A DNA stretch of 10,888 bases from assembly GCA_023249275.1 (NCBI GenBank), contig JAHFCV010000073.1:1-10888 (forward strand), in the 5' to 3' direction. Of this stretch, positions 1 through 6,838 are shown in pieces; positions within the stretch are counted from its first letter, which is position 1; every line of letters starts with the position of its first letter. The notes under the pieces are model-generated. The model did no database searches and was not told the origin of the DNA. It was given only the letters and a program-made list of their open reading frames with translations. The translations under genes and the position numbers were made by a program. Origin of the DNA: Candidatus Methanoperedens sp. GTDB lineage: Archaea; Halobacteriota; Methanosarcinia; Methanosarcinales; Methanoperedenaceae.

Positions 1-143
1 CCTAATTATATGTCTTAGTTATTTTAAGAATAAAAAATCATTTCGTGAGCGGTTGGCATTATGAAAAGTTAAGAAAATTGCAGAAAGAGGGGGTTTGGCT
101 CATAATGTGTCTAAGTCAGGTATTAAGTCATTGCTTGATAAAA

Positions 144-1370
144 TTACCTATCAGGTAGTATATTCTTGTGTTCCTCGATAATAAAGCATACGAAATCACT
201 AAGATCTGATTCTCTTCCTTTATCAAGATAGTCGAAATACTCGTATTTCCTGTCAGGATTAAAAGCAAATATCGGGTATCCGCTCTTTAGCAGTATAAAT
301 GAATGAATAAGTCGTGCTGCCCTGCCATTACCGTCTTTGAATGGATGGATAGAAACGAAAAGAAAATGGAATAACGAACCAAGTATCAGAGGATGGATAC
401 GGTCTTTGTTGAGATGATAATAACTCATAAGTGACCTCATGAGGTATTCTATCTCCTTATTGTTAGAAGGCAATTTCAATTTCGAACCGACGATCCGTTT
501 TGTAGAAGAACCAAAGAATATCCCTGCTTCTTTAATCAATCCACGCATCAGTATCAAGTGAGTGGTTTTTATCAGATTAATATTCAAGTCCGTATCTTTA
601 TACGCTTCAAGTATATGATCAAGGGCATCCTTTGTGTTTTTTATCTCGATGATTTCCTTTGGGGTCAGGTCTGTTGGAAGGTCATTTATTATGCGTTCAA
701 CATCTTCATTGGATGCAGTGTTTCCTTCTGTAACTGTGGAAGAATAAATGTGCAGATTTATGAGTTTTTTCATAATATCTTTTGATCCGGTAATATCTCT
801 TCTTGCATCCATTTCGGCGATAAGATCTTTGCATGTACTTTCCATATCCGGAACTTGCAGTCCTTTCATTGTCAGGTACCACAGCGTTACATCGTTTACA
901 AGGAACTCGAAAACCATCGGTTTTTGCCGGATTATACGAATGAACCGGTTCTTTATCAGATTCCTGATATGTTTCCTGAGAGTTTTTGCAGACAATTTTG
1001 AACTTTTTAATAAATTTTCACTGGATATCTCCCCGGATTTGCGAATGTCAAGGATCAATGCTTCTGTTTTTGGATTCAGGAGCTCATTGTGTTCTAACCC
1101 TTCTTTCCTGCACCAGAGCAGGAAGGACAGGTGATTTACCAGAGAGTCGTTTTCCAGGTTCAGGGAGTAATTATAGTTTCTTGCAGTCGATAATGGTTTT
1201 TTCAATATGAAATCGCTATTTATCAATTCACGCATTCGCCTGTATAATATCTGGGTGTTCAGGTCTTCAAATAATATGTTTTGACGGAGAATATTTTCAA
1301 GAACGCTGAATGTCACCGGTTGGTTGAAATGCAGATATGTCAGTATATCATATTTGCCGGGTGTTGGCAT
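144..1370 (-). CDS. Fic-family protein AMP-transferase with N-terminal winged helices
   Basis: Fic proteins usually transfer AMP from ATP to a hydroxyl of a target protein. The catalytic signature HPFKDGNGR is at residues 342-350 (catalytic His342), preceded by a flap-like segment at about 285-302. A class II-type self-inhibitory motif, S211-T-V-T-E215-G216, lies just before the Fic core, so the enzyme is probably held inactive until relieved. Residues 1-70 and about 100-165 each look like a winged helix-turn-helix, which suggests DNA binding or autoregulation as in other HTH-Fic fusions. The length of 408 residues fits that class. ATG at 1370 has no Shine-Dalgarno but a TATA box 25 nt upstream, consistent with a leaderless mRNA. 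It stands alone with no antitoxin gene beside it, as expected for an internally inhibited Fic. The target is unknown. Confidence 0.93.
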   Translation of the reverse strand: MPTPGKYDILTYLHFNQPVTFSVLENILRQNILFEDLNTQILYRRMRELINSDFILKKPLSTARNYNYSLNLENDSLVNHLSFLLWCRKEGLEHNELLNPKTEALILDIRKSGEISSENLLKSSKLSAKTLRKHIRNLIKNRFIRIIRQKPMVFEFLVNDVTLWYLTMKGLQVPDMESTCKDLIAEMDARRDITGSKDIMKKLINLHIYSSTVTEGNTASNEDVERIINDLPTDLTPKEIIEIKNTKDALDHILEAYKDTDLNINLIKTTHLILMRGLIKEAGIFFGSSTKRIVGSKLKLPSNNKEIEYLMRSLMSYYHLNKDRIHPLILGSLFHFLFVSIHPFKDGNGRAARLIHSFILLKSGYPIFAFNPDRKYEYFDYLDKGRESDLSDFVCFIIEEHKNILPDR

Positions 1371-1391
1371 ATGTGGTAATTATGATATACT

Positions 1392-1399
1392 CATATAAA
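1392..1399 (-). promoter_or_regulatory. TATA box of the fic gene (leaderless)
   Basis: On the minus strand this reads TTTATATG, centred about 25 nt upstream of the ATG at 1370. Archaeal transcription starts roughly 25 nt below the TATA box, so the transcript would begin at or next to the start codon. No Shine-Dalgarno sequence is visible. Confidence 0.5.
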
Positions 1400-1416
1400 A
1401 GGAAGATGTTTTGTGG

Positions 1417-1452
1417 ATTACATATTTTCCCTTTTTAGTGGAAATATGTAAT
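1417..1452. repeat. Hairpin with one bulged base in the fic/AOR spacer
   Basis: Left arm ATTACATATTTTCC (1417-1430) pairs with right arm GGAAATATGTAAT (1440-1452) around a 9-nt loop. All 13 pairs are Watson-Crick and one T is bulged. It lies just upstream of the fic promoter. It could be an operator-like palindrome, a terminator for transcripts from either side, or the end of a small mobile element. Confidence 0.6.
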
Positions 1453-1475
1453 TTACTGTGAGGAATGTTGTTTTT

Positions 1476-1551
1476 TGCGCCAGCTTCGCGCTTCGGGTGT
1501 GCGGCTGGCGCACGCCTACCGTGAGTTTCGCCGCTGCGTTTATTTGCGGCG
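1476..1551. repeat. Two GC-rich hairpins
   Basis: The first is a perfect 9-bp inverted repeat, TGCGCCAGC (1476-1484) with GCTGGCGCA (1504-1512), around a 19-nt loop. The second is CGCCGC (1529-1534) with GCGGCG (1546-1551). Their base composition is much richer in G+C than the AT-rich spacer to the left. They sit directly before the point where similarity to the AOR tail begins, so they may be part of an inserted palindromic repeat. Confidence 0.55.
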
Positions 1552-1570
1552 CATGACAGGTGGAAAGTAG

Positions 1571-1762
1571 CTACAAAATCTTCAGAAGGCGAAAGCCGGA
1601 TTTTCACGAAAGGATGACACTCTACCTGAGAGGTTTTTCGAGAGTGGAGGGATTAACAGGGCTATGTTTGAAAAGACACTGGATGAATACTATCATCTCA
1701 GGGGATGGGATGAGAACGGGGTGCCGACGAAGGAAAAGCCAAAAGAGCTTAATCTGCTATAA
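1571..1762 (+). pseudogene. C-terminal remnant of tungsten aldehyde ferredoxin oxidoreductase
   Basis: This 63-codon frame ends at TAA (1760-1762). It reads GFSRKDDTLPERFF, then later LDEYYHLRGWDENGVPTKEK, which are the characteristic last residues of AOR-family tungsten enzymes. These oxidise aldehydes to carboxylic acids with ferredoxin as acceptor. The family is about 600 residues long, so roughly 90% is missing. An in-frame TAG lies at 1568-1570, there is no usable start codon, and similarity fades before about 1598. A GC-rich hairpin region replaces the upstream part. The tail also shows divergence: Pro stands where these enzymes usually have Leu in the EKL motif. It converges with pheS and the two stop codons overlap. 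It is a decayed gene, not a functional peptide. The family assignment is from recalled motifs. Confidence 0.82.
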
Positions 1763-3220
1763 CACCGTACTCTTCCTCAGCCAGTCGATATCGCTCTGGT
1801 ACAACTCCCTCAAATCCTTAAGCCCCAGCCTCAGCATCGCCACCCTGCTCACTCCCAACCCCCAAGCAAGCACAGGATACTTGATTCCAAGCGGCAGCGT
1901 GACCTCTTTCCGAAACACTCCTGCGCCGCCAAGCTCAACCCACTTGCCCCTGCTCTCGATATATACCTCAGGCTCAACGCTCGGCTCTGTATAAGGGAAA
2001 TATCCGGGTCTGAATCTCACTTCATCAAAACCCATCCTGTGATAGAACTCAGTCAGGCAGCCAAGCAGGTTCTTGAAACTCACGCCTTTATCCATCACCA
2101 CGCCTTCAAGCTGCTCGAACTCAGGAGTATGAGTAGGGTCTATGGCTTCGCGCCTGTATGCCCTGTCGATGCAGAAGGCTTTCACAGGCTGGTCTGGATG
2201 GTCTGCGAGATATTTTATCGTGACAGCGGTGGTATGGGTACGCAGCACCTGTTTGCGCGCCACATCTTCGCTCCACTTGCCTCCCCATCCTCTTGATATT
2301 CCGGCGCCTTTTTCGTGCATTTCCTTTACTGGCGCAATGTACTCCTCTGGCAGGTCGCATTCTGTGGCAAGGTGGAAAGTATCCTGCATCTCCCGCGCCG
2401 GATGGTCCTGGGGCTGGAAAAGCGCATCGAAGTTCCAGAACGAACTCTGCACGATGTCGCCTTTTATCTCCGTGAACCCCATCTCAAGGAAAATCTGCCG
2501 CATCTCGTTGATGAGGCGCTGGTAAGGATGGAGCTTCGCGCCGTAGACAGGTTTTACAGGCGTGTGGACATTGTAAGGGCGAAGCCTTGCGGTCTTCCAT
2601 GCGCCGCTTGTGATAATTGTTGGTGTAAGCTGGGCTATTTCTTCTTCTATGGACAATCCGGCAGCAGCGAGGGCTTTTCCGGCTTCTGTAATTGATATTA
2701 TGCGGGTTTTTTTCTCGGTTTTTTCAACAAGATTCCTTTTTATTAAATCCCTGACAGCATCCCCGAGTTCTGAAAGAGGACTTTTTTTGAGTTTTGTAAG
2801 TATATTTTCGTCTTCTCCGACATCTGCTTTCCCTGAAGGGATGATATTTTCACCTTCAATTCTTGCCCAGTTCTTCTTGCGAAGCCACCCCAGGGCAATG
2901 CCCACCATCTGCGGCGGGAATTTCTTTTTCAATTCAGATAGCGAGAGAGGTGCCTTGAGAGAGTTAATTATCTGGCGCTCCGGCAGTGAGAGCTGCGCGT
3001 AGGTTTCGCCTTCTTTTGTGAGTGTGTATATCGTTGTGACCTTTTCTGTTATCTCGCAAAGTCCTTTTTCTGCAAGGAGGAAAGCGGACTGTTGAGCTGC
3101 TTCGATGCTCAGTGCAGATGCCGACGCAAGCTCTTCAGGAGAAAATGTGTCCTTTTTGGCAAGAGCCTGAAGAACCCGTTTCTCATTATTAGTGAGGTTA
3201 AATTCTTTTTGGGGCATCAT
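1757..3220 (-). CDS. pheS: Phenylalanyl-tRNA synthetase alpha subunit, archaeal type
   Basis: The catalytic chain of the cytoplasmic (alpha-beta)2 enzyme that charges tRNA-Phe with phenylalanine using ATP. Numbered from the ATG at 3220, residues 1-200 hold the winged-helix modules typical of archaeal/eukaryotic alpha chains. The class II aminoacyl-tRNA synthetase core follows, with motif 2 around RREAIDPTHTPEFEQLEG (about 356-373), the substrate-pocket segment PYTEPSVEPEVY (about 409-420) and motif 3 GLGVSR (about 454-459). At 487 residues it is full length for the archaeal family. An in-frame TTG at 3235 could extend it, but the tandem ATG codons at 3220/3217 sit about 30 nt below a TATA box and are preferred. 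The beta chain gene pheT is not in the window. The stop codon overlaps that of the convergent AOR remnant. Confidence 0.97.
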   Translation of the reverse strand: MMPQKEFNLTNNEKRVLQALAKKDTFSPEELASASALSIEAAQQSAFLLAEKGLCEITEKVTTIYTLTKEGETYAQLSLPERQIINSLKAPLSLSELKKKFPPQMVGIALGWLRKKNWARIEGENIIPSGKADVGEDENILTKLKKSPLSELGDAVRDLIKRNLVEKTEKKTRIISITEAGKALAAAGLSIEEEIAQLTPTIITSGAWKTARLRPYNVHTPVKPVYGAKLHPYQRLINEMRQIFLEMGFTEIKGDIVQSSFWNFDALFQPQDHPAREMQDTFHLATECDLPEEYIAPVKEMHEKGAGISRGWGGKWSEDVARKQVLRTHTTAVTIKYLADHPDQPVKAFCIDRAYRREAIDPTHTPEFEQLEGVVMDKGVSFKNLLGCLTEFYHRMGFDEVRFRPGYFPYTEPSVEPEVYIESRGKWVELGGAGVFRKEVTLPLGIKYPVLAWGLGVSRVAMLRLGLKDLRELYQSDIDWLRKSTVL

Positions 3221-3246
3221 AAAATAGCTGTACAATGAACAGCAGG

Positions 3247-3254
3247 ATATTTAA
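3247..3254 (-). promoter_or_regulatory. TATA box of pheS; decides the start
   Basis: The minus strand reads TTAAATAT, centred 30 nt upstream of the ATG at 3220. Transcription would start near 3224, below the alternative TTG at 3235. The mRNA would be nearly leaderless, and no Shine-Dalgarno sequence is seen. Confidence 0.5.
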
Positions 3255-3360
3255 TTATTTGTGCAGGATTTTTTGACTCATAGACTTGGAAGTATTCAAT
3301 ATTTCACGTATTTTTGTATTCCCAAGCTTCGCTAATCAAGTATTGCATTTCATATCATGG

Positions 3361-3373
3361 CAAAAAATTAAAA
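3361..3373 (-). terminator. T-rich terminator after eS6
   Basis: Some 22 nt past the eS6 stop codon the minus strand reads TTTTAATTTTTTG. Archaeal RNA polymerase terminates at such T-runs without needing a hairpin. Confidence 0.5.
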
Positions 3374-3395
3374 GCCGTTGGGCAGAGGTTGTCTT

Positions 3396-3839
3396 TTACC
3401 GCTTGGTCTTTCTTTCTTTTTTGCCCTCAGCAGGCTTACCCTCTTCTGCCTTTTCCTCTTTCTTGGGGAAGATTTCACTCAAAGGCTTCTGACCATACTC
3501 AACGACAACAGTATTTACCTGGGCTATATCAGACGATATTTCCCGTCCCCGCATGGTTTTTCGTTTCTTGGTTCCGTCAGCTTTTGGTTTATAACCAACG
3601 CCGCCAGCTACCAGGATTTTTTTTCTTGCAGGTCCGGGTAAATCGTTTCTCATGGCGAACCCGTCCTTATCGGTTCCTCCCGTTAGCTTGAGGGTATATC
3701 CAGCCAACCCTGCAAAATCTCCGCTTACCGTATCCCCGATATTCTTGCCGATTATTTTATTGGCTGCCGCTGCCGTGACCACTACCTGATACGCCTGCGC
3801 GCTCTTGCTGTCCGAAACTACTACTCTAAAATCTGCCAT
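3396..3839 (-). CDS. rps6e: Small-subunit ribosomal protein eS6
   Basis: A protein of the 30S subunit found in archaea and eukaryotes but not bacteria. The core resembles other archaeal eS6 proteins: an N-terminal beta strand (FRVVVSD), GDTVSGDFAGLAGYTL at 35-50, the signature GGTDKDGFAMR at 54-64 and a basic KKRKTMRG stretch at 91-98. After about residue 125 there is a low-complexity Lys/Glu tail, probably disordered. 147 residues is slightly longer than usual because of this tail. The ATG at 3839 has an AGGAG Shine-Dalgarno 10 nt upstream, unlike several leaderless neighbours. It appears to be transcribed alone: tRNA-Gln lies upstream and a T-rich terminator follows. Confidence 0.95.
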   Translation of the reverse strand: MADFRVVVSDSKSAQAYQVVVTAAAANKIIGKNIGDTVSGDFAGLAGYTLKLTGGTDKDGFAMRNDLPGPARKKILVAGGVGYKPKADGTKKRKTMRGREISSDIAQVNTVVVEYGQKPLSEIFPKKEEKAEEGKPAEGKKERKTKR

Positions 3840-3849
3840 TATTTATATG

Positions 3850-3854
3850 CTCCT
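3850..3854 (-). promoter_or_regulatory. Ribosome binding site of eS6
   Basis: AGGAG on the minus strand, 10 nt before the ATG at 3839. It is the clearest Shine-Dalgarno of the starts inspected and fixes the eS6 start. A possible TATA box (ATTATAATA) lies near 3891-3899, giving a leader of some 30 nt. Confidence 0.6.
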
Positions 3855-3944
3855 GTATTAATAATAATCGTTTATCCTGTAAAAACAGAATATTATAATT
3901 CTTGACCTTACTTGCGGTTAATATACTTAAATTTATTGTATGCA

Positions 3945-4036
3945 TAGTCCCGGGCGGATTCGAACCACCGTCTCCGGCTATCTTTACCGTTATGGGTTCC
4001 AAAGGCCAGAAGGATTGACCGCTACCCTACGGGACT
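3945..4036 (-). tRNA. tRNA-Gln(TTG) with a 19-nt intron
   Basis: The acceptor stem pairs AGTCCCG with CGGGACT and the discriminator is A (3945); no CCA is encoded. The T arm is GGTGG-TTCGAAT-CCGCC and the anticodon stem CTGGC pairs with GCCGG. The spliced loop is CTTTGGA, giving anticodon TTG (4000-4002), so the tRNA reads CAA. The intron covers 3980-3998, between positions 37 and 38. It folds as a bulge-helix-bulge: helix CTTT/AAAG (4 bp), 3-nt bulges GGA and ATA, then inner helix ACC/GGT closing a CATAAC loop. This is the substrate of archaeal tRNA splicing endonuclease. The mature length is 73 nt. Confidence 0.96.
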
Positions 4037-4121
4037 GGGCTTAAAGTCGCAACCAAACTACTTATTCTTTATGTTTAATGAAACAAAAGATTTCCGTCTT
4101 CTTTTGAGGTGTCATCAAATA

Positions 4122-4601
4122 TTATAAATACGCCCTTCTGAGCCTGTCCTTATGCTCATTATACTTTTTCCGAAAAGCAGGGTCGTCCATCATATCATTA
4201 ACCTGGCTCTTAAGTTTCTGCTCAAGCGCTGCCTGTTTGCTCGACAGGTGTTCCTTGCACAGGAGGTTTGATGAATCTGAAGAATAGGTCTGCACTCCTG
4301 CCATTATAATCGAAATCTTCCTGTCCATGGGAGTCATTGTCCCGAAAGGCACAGGTGAACCATTTCTCATTATTTTATCCAGGTCATCATCATGACGCGA
4401 CACTTTCGCGCCCACCGCAACAAACTCGCCGGACTTGACTTCCTCTGATTTTATCTGCCATAAGTTGTTATCGCCTGCGATAAAGGTATCATGATATTCA
4501 CGGTTCATACCAGAAAGGACACGCCATCCGGATTTATCTTTACTTTTATCGTATGTTTTTTTCAGGTTTCCCATCAAAGCGCTGACGCTTGTTATTGCCA
4601 T
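4122..4601 (-). CDS. Small soluble protein of unknown function coupled to an AAA+ ATPase
   Basis: 159 residues, family not recognised. No signal peptide, membrane segment or cysteine cluster is visible (a single Cys near 115). The N-terminal two thirds look like a mixed alpha/beta domain. The last 40 residues are highly charged and probably helical. Its ATG shares one base with the TAA of the upstream AAA+ ATPase gene (TAATG), the usual sign of translational coupling and of two products made together. It is therefore a candidate partner, adaptor or substrate of that ATPase, but that is inferred from context only. The T of its stop codon lies 85 nt from the tRNA-Gln gene. Confidence 0.8.
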   Translation of the reverse strand: MAITSVSALMGNLKKTYDKSKDKSGWRVLSGMNREYHDTFIAGDNNLWQIKSEEVKSGEFVAVGAKVSRHDDDLDKIMRNGSPVPFGTMTPMDRKISIIMAGVQTYSSDSSNLLCKEHLSSKQAALEQKLKSQVNDMMDDPAFRKKYNEHKDRLRRAYL

Positions 4602-5710
4602 TATGCGAACATCCCTTTGGGTGGTTCCGACTTCTTCCCGACAGCTTCAGCCAACGCCATCTCAAAATGGATTTTGGTCACTTTGCCGTCAGACAGTATG
4701 GCTTTGTGGAGTGCGTTCTTAAGCAATTTTTCAACAAGATCGCGTCCTGAGAAACCCTGCGTCTGCTTCGCTATCTCTTCAAGGTTCACATCTTTTCCGA
4801 GTTTATTCGGGAATGTGCGTGAATAAAGTTTCAATATCTTATATCGCTCTTCCAGGGTGGGGAGAGTGAATTCAATCTCTTCTTCAAAGCGGCTGCGCAC
4901 AGCAGTATCAAGGGTATGGAGCATATTCGTAGCTGCAATGGTGCATATACCTTCCCGTTCATCTATCCCATCCATTTCCGTCAGCAGCGCATTGACAATC
5001 TCAGCCACATCACCGCGTATTTCCTGGTAATTTCGATTCAGCGCAACAGCATCAAATTCATCAATAAATATTATGCACGGCGCCATCTCCTCCGCCTTCT
5101 CGTAAAGCTGGTGTATCTGGCGCGCCCCGTCACCCACAAATTCTCCTATCAATTTGGTGGCTCTCACAGGCAGGAAAGGAACATCCGATGTATTTGCCAG
5201 GGCTTTTGCCATCAGGGTTTTCCCGGTTCCCGCGGGACCGTGGAATAAAATGTTCCTGGGCATCCATTTCCCGAATTTCTCGGGTTTTGTAAGGAACTGC
5301 TCGATAAGCTTGCACTTCTGCTTGGCTTTTTCCTGTCCCACTACATCTTTAAAAGTGACACTGGGTTTAATTTCAGGAACAAAAAAATCCGAATCGTAAT
5401 CCTGTATTATGAATTTGGTATTTTTTCCGATTTCTGAATTTTCAGGGTCTGCTTCCATAACCTTGAAAGCAAAATCAGGAAACATCCTCCTGTCAAACAG
5501 GTAATCCCCTTTTTTTACTATAAACCCGTTCCACTGCTCTCTTGCATAGAACTCAAAGACATCCAGTTCAGAGGGTTCCGGGTATTCATGGAACATTCCT
5601 TTTAACGGGTAGCCTGCGGGCTTAACAGTTACCGTTTTTGCTCCAATGCCTTTTAAGCCGGTATTGAATTTACTGCTTTTTTTGTTGTTTACCCGCTGTT
5701 TTGCTCGCAT
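4601..5710 (-). CDS. AAA+ ATPase, single ATPase domain, COG1223/MJ1494-like
   Basis: A classical AAA ATPase that probably forms a ring and remodels or unfolds proteins in the cytoplasm. Residues 1-110 form a short N-terminal domain ending in an acidic linker. The AAA module follows: VVGQEKAK at 123-130, Walker A GPAGTGKT at 158-165, Walker B IIFIDEFD at 213-220, sensor 1 AATN at 259-262, arginine-finger candidates Arg272 and Arg274, and the lid motif GFSGRD at 319-324. No protease domain follows, so it is not FtsH. It lacks the C-terminal HbYX motif (ends GMFA) by which PAN docks onto the proteasome. Length and single-domain layout match the archaeal group represented by MJ1494, as recalled. 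A TTTAATAG sequence near 5732-5739 could be its own promoter; otherwise it is cotranscribed with the gene 25 nt upstream. Confidence 0.9.
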   Translation of the reverse strand: MRAKQRVNNKKSSKFNTGLKGIGAKTVTVKPAGYPLKGMFHEYPEPSELDVFEFYAREQWNGFIVKKGDYLFDRRMFPDFAFKVMEADPENSEIGKNTKFIIQDYDSDFFVPEIKPSVTFKDVVGQEKAKQKCKLIEQFLTKPEKFGKWMPRNILFHGPAGTGKTLMAKALANTSDVPFLPVRATKLIGEFVGDGARQIHQLYEKAEEMAPCIIFIDEFDAVALNRNYQEIRGDVAEIVNALLTEMDGIDEREGICTIAATNMLHTLDTAVRSRFEEEIEFTLPTLEERYKILKLYSRTFPNKLGKDVNLEEIAKQTQGFSGRDLVEKLLKNALHKAILSDGKVTKIHFEMALAEAVGKKSEPPKGMFA

Positions 5711-5735
5711 AAAACCAGTTATTGTCGGTCTTCTA

Positions 5736-6761
5736 TTAAACCCTATTCTTTAGAAACTCTTTTATTCCAAGCCCCGTGTTCCGGAGGAGTTTGAATGCCA
5801 GTTCCTGCGACTGCCATGAGCCAAGCCCGCAGTCAGGACCTGCATATTTTATCCTGTCGCCGAATATCCCGTATGCCTTTTCAAGCCGTTTCGCTATGAT
5901 TGCCGGGGTTTCCATTTCAGTGGTAATCTCGGAAAGTTTTGCAGGTTCTTTCCAGACATTTATGCCGTATTTCTCGTTAAGCGTCGCAGCCATGCCGAAG
6001 ATGTCGGTGCGCGCCGCCCCGATTCTCAGGAATTTATCAGAATCCTCAAGGTCTTTTTTATCGATTAAATCAAGGTACGATGGGTTTGCGGCTGACTCGA
6101 CGCCTATGATGCCTATCGACTGCGTCCTGCATGCAAGTTTATAATGAAGCGGCGAATGGAGATGGATTTCGGTATCTATTTTATGCGCCGCCGCCGTCTT
6201 TGCGGCTTTTTCAAGTGCTTGTATCAGATCGCTGTCATTGAACATTATCTGCGGATTTATCCCGATGCTGGGTTCATCGATTGAGACTGTGGATATATGG
6301 ATATGCCTTGCGTTGTCTATGGAATTGCTTATGAACCTGTCGATGCTGGTTGCAAATGCGTCCAGGACATCCTTATAGGCGGTTCCCCCGAACTGCTTCA
6401 AATACAGTTCCACAGGTCCTGTGATGCATACCCTTACATTTAATTTCCTGTCGTTTTTCCTGTGATATTCCGCTCCGACTTCTTCAATCGCCTCAAGCTC
6501 CATTATCCTTGCTTTTTCCCTGCGAACGATGAGAGGCTCTTCACTGCATGATTCGTCGTTGATTATTCCCAGGAACTGCTGGTTCATGTCCTGGAACTGC
6601 GGATAGGTTGGCACATCCACGCCTGCTGCTACTTTCTGCCGCATGGCATCCCTGAGAATGCTGGTAAGTTTCGGGTCGTTGTTTTTTACAGCCCCTGCTA
6701 CCCATTCCTTGCTTGTACCCTGCGGCAGCGGGTAGCTTCCGATGTCATCGAAAAGTATCAT
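5736..6761 (-). CDS. Methionine synthase-like methyltransferase (MetE C-terminal family) with altered zinc site
   Basis: 341 residues, matching only the catalytic C-terminal barrel of cobalamin-independent methionine synthase. Archaeal proteins of this core type methylate homocysteine using methylcobalamin or a corrinoid protein rather than folate. Family marks are the start FDDIGSYPLP, ITGP at 113-116, IDEP at 161-164, E222 in VESAAN and PDCGLGSW at 309-316. By motif alignment with E. coli MetE, zinc ligands His641, Glu665 and Cys726 correspond to His202, Glu222 and Cys311. The Cys643 position appears to be Pro204 (LHSPLHY instead of H-x-C). It may use another ligand or methylate another thiol. 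ATG at 6761 follows a TATA box by about 28 nt. The AAA+ ATPase gene follows after 25 nt, and rubredoxin is divergent. The exact methyl donor and acceptor are not determinable here. Confidence 0.88.
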   Translation of the reverse strand: MILFDDIGSYPLPQGTSKEWVAGAVKNNDPKLTSILRDAMRQKVAAGVDVPTYPQFQDMNQQFLGIINDESCSEEPLIVRREKARIMELEAIEEVGAEYHRKNDRKLNVRVCITGPVELYLKQFGGTAYKDVLDAFATSIDRFISNSIDNARHIHISTVSIDEPSIGINPQIMFNDSDLIQALEKAAKTAAAHKIDTEIHLHSPLHYKLACRTQSIGIIGVESAANPSYLDLIDKKDLEDSDKFLRIGAARTDIFGMAATLNEKYGINVWKEPAKLSEITTEMETPAIIAKRLEKAYGIFGDRIKYAGPDCGLGSWQSQELAFKLLRNTGLGIKEFLKNRV

Positions 6762-6785
6762 AGGCTATTGATTGTTATTATTCCA

Positions 6786-6793
6786 GTTTATAG
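6786..6793 (-). promoter_or_regulatory. TATA box of the MetE-like gene (leaderless)
   Basis: The minus strand reads CTATAAAC, centred 28 nt upstream of the ATG at 6761. The intervening sequence has no Shine-Dalgarno. The same 77-base spacer must also hold the promoter of rubredoxin on the other strand, where TTAAGTATT at 6810-6818 is a weak candidate. Confidence 0.5.
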
Positions 6794-6838
6794 TTTTTGA
6801 ACGATAGGGTTAAGTATTGTAATTAAGATGAATAATAC

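Noticed and set aside
1..143. Possible gene tail on the plus strand at the left edge
   Set aside because: Short frames such as one reading WHYEKLRKLQKEG (about 50-90) were translated but match no family I recognise and contain early stops; nothing can be supported.
1560..1994. 144-codon plus-strand frame
   Set aside because: It runs through the AOR remnant in the wrong frame and then antisense to pheS; its protein shows no recognisable motif, while the +frame ending at 1762 carries AOR signatures.
2039..3002. Several plus-strand frames of 60-130 codons opposite pheS
   Set aside because: They are antisense shadows of a well-supported, conserved synthetase gene.
3221..3235. TTG start extending pheS by five codons
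   Set aside because: Tandem ATG codons at 3220/3217 lie at the right distance from a TATA box; the TTG would precede or sit at the likely transcription start and has no ribosome binding site.
4601..5710. PAN proteasome ATPase or FtsH
   Set aside because: There is no C-terminal HbYX motif, no coiled-coil plus OB N-terminus typical of PAN, and no membrane segments or zinc protease domain of FtsH.
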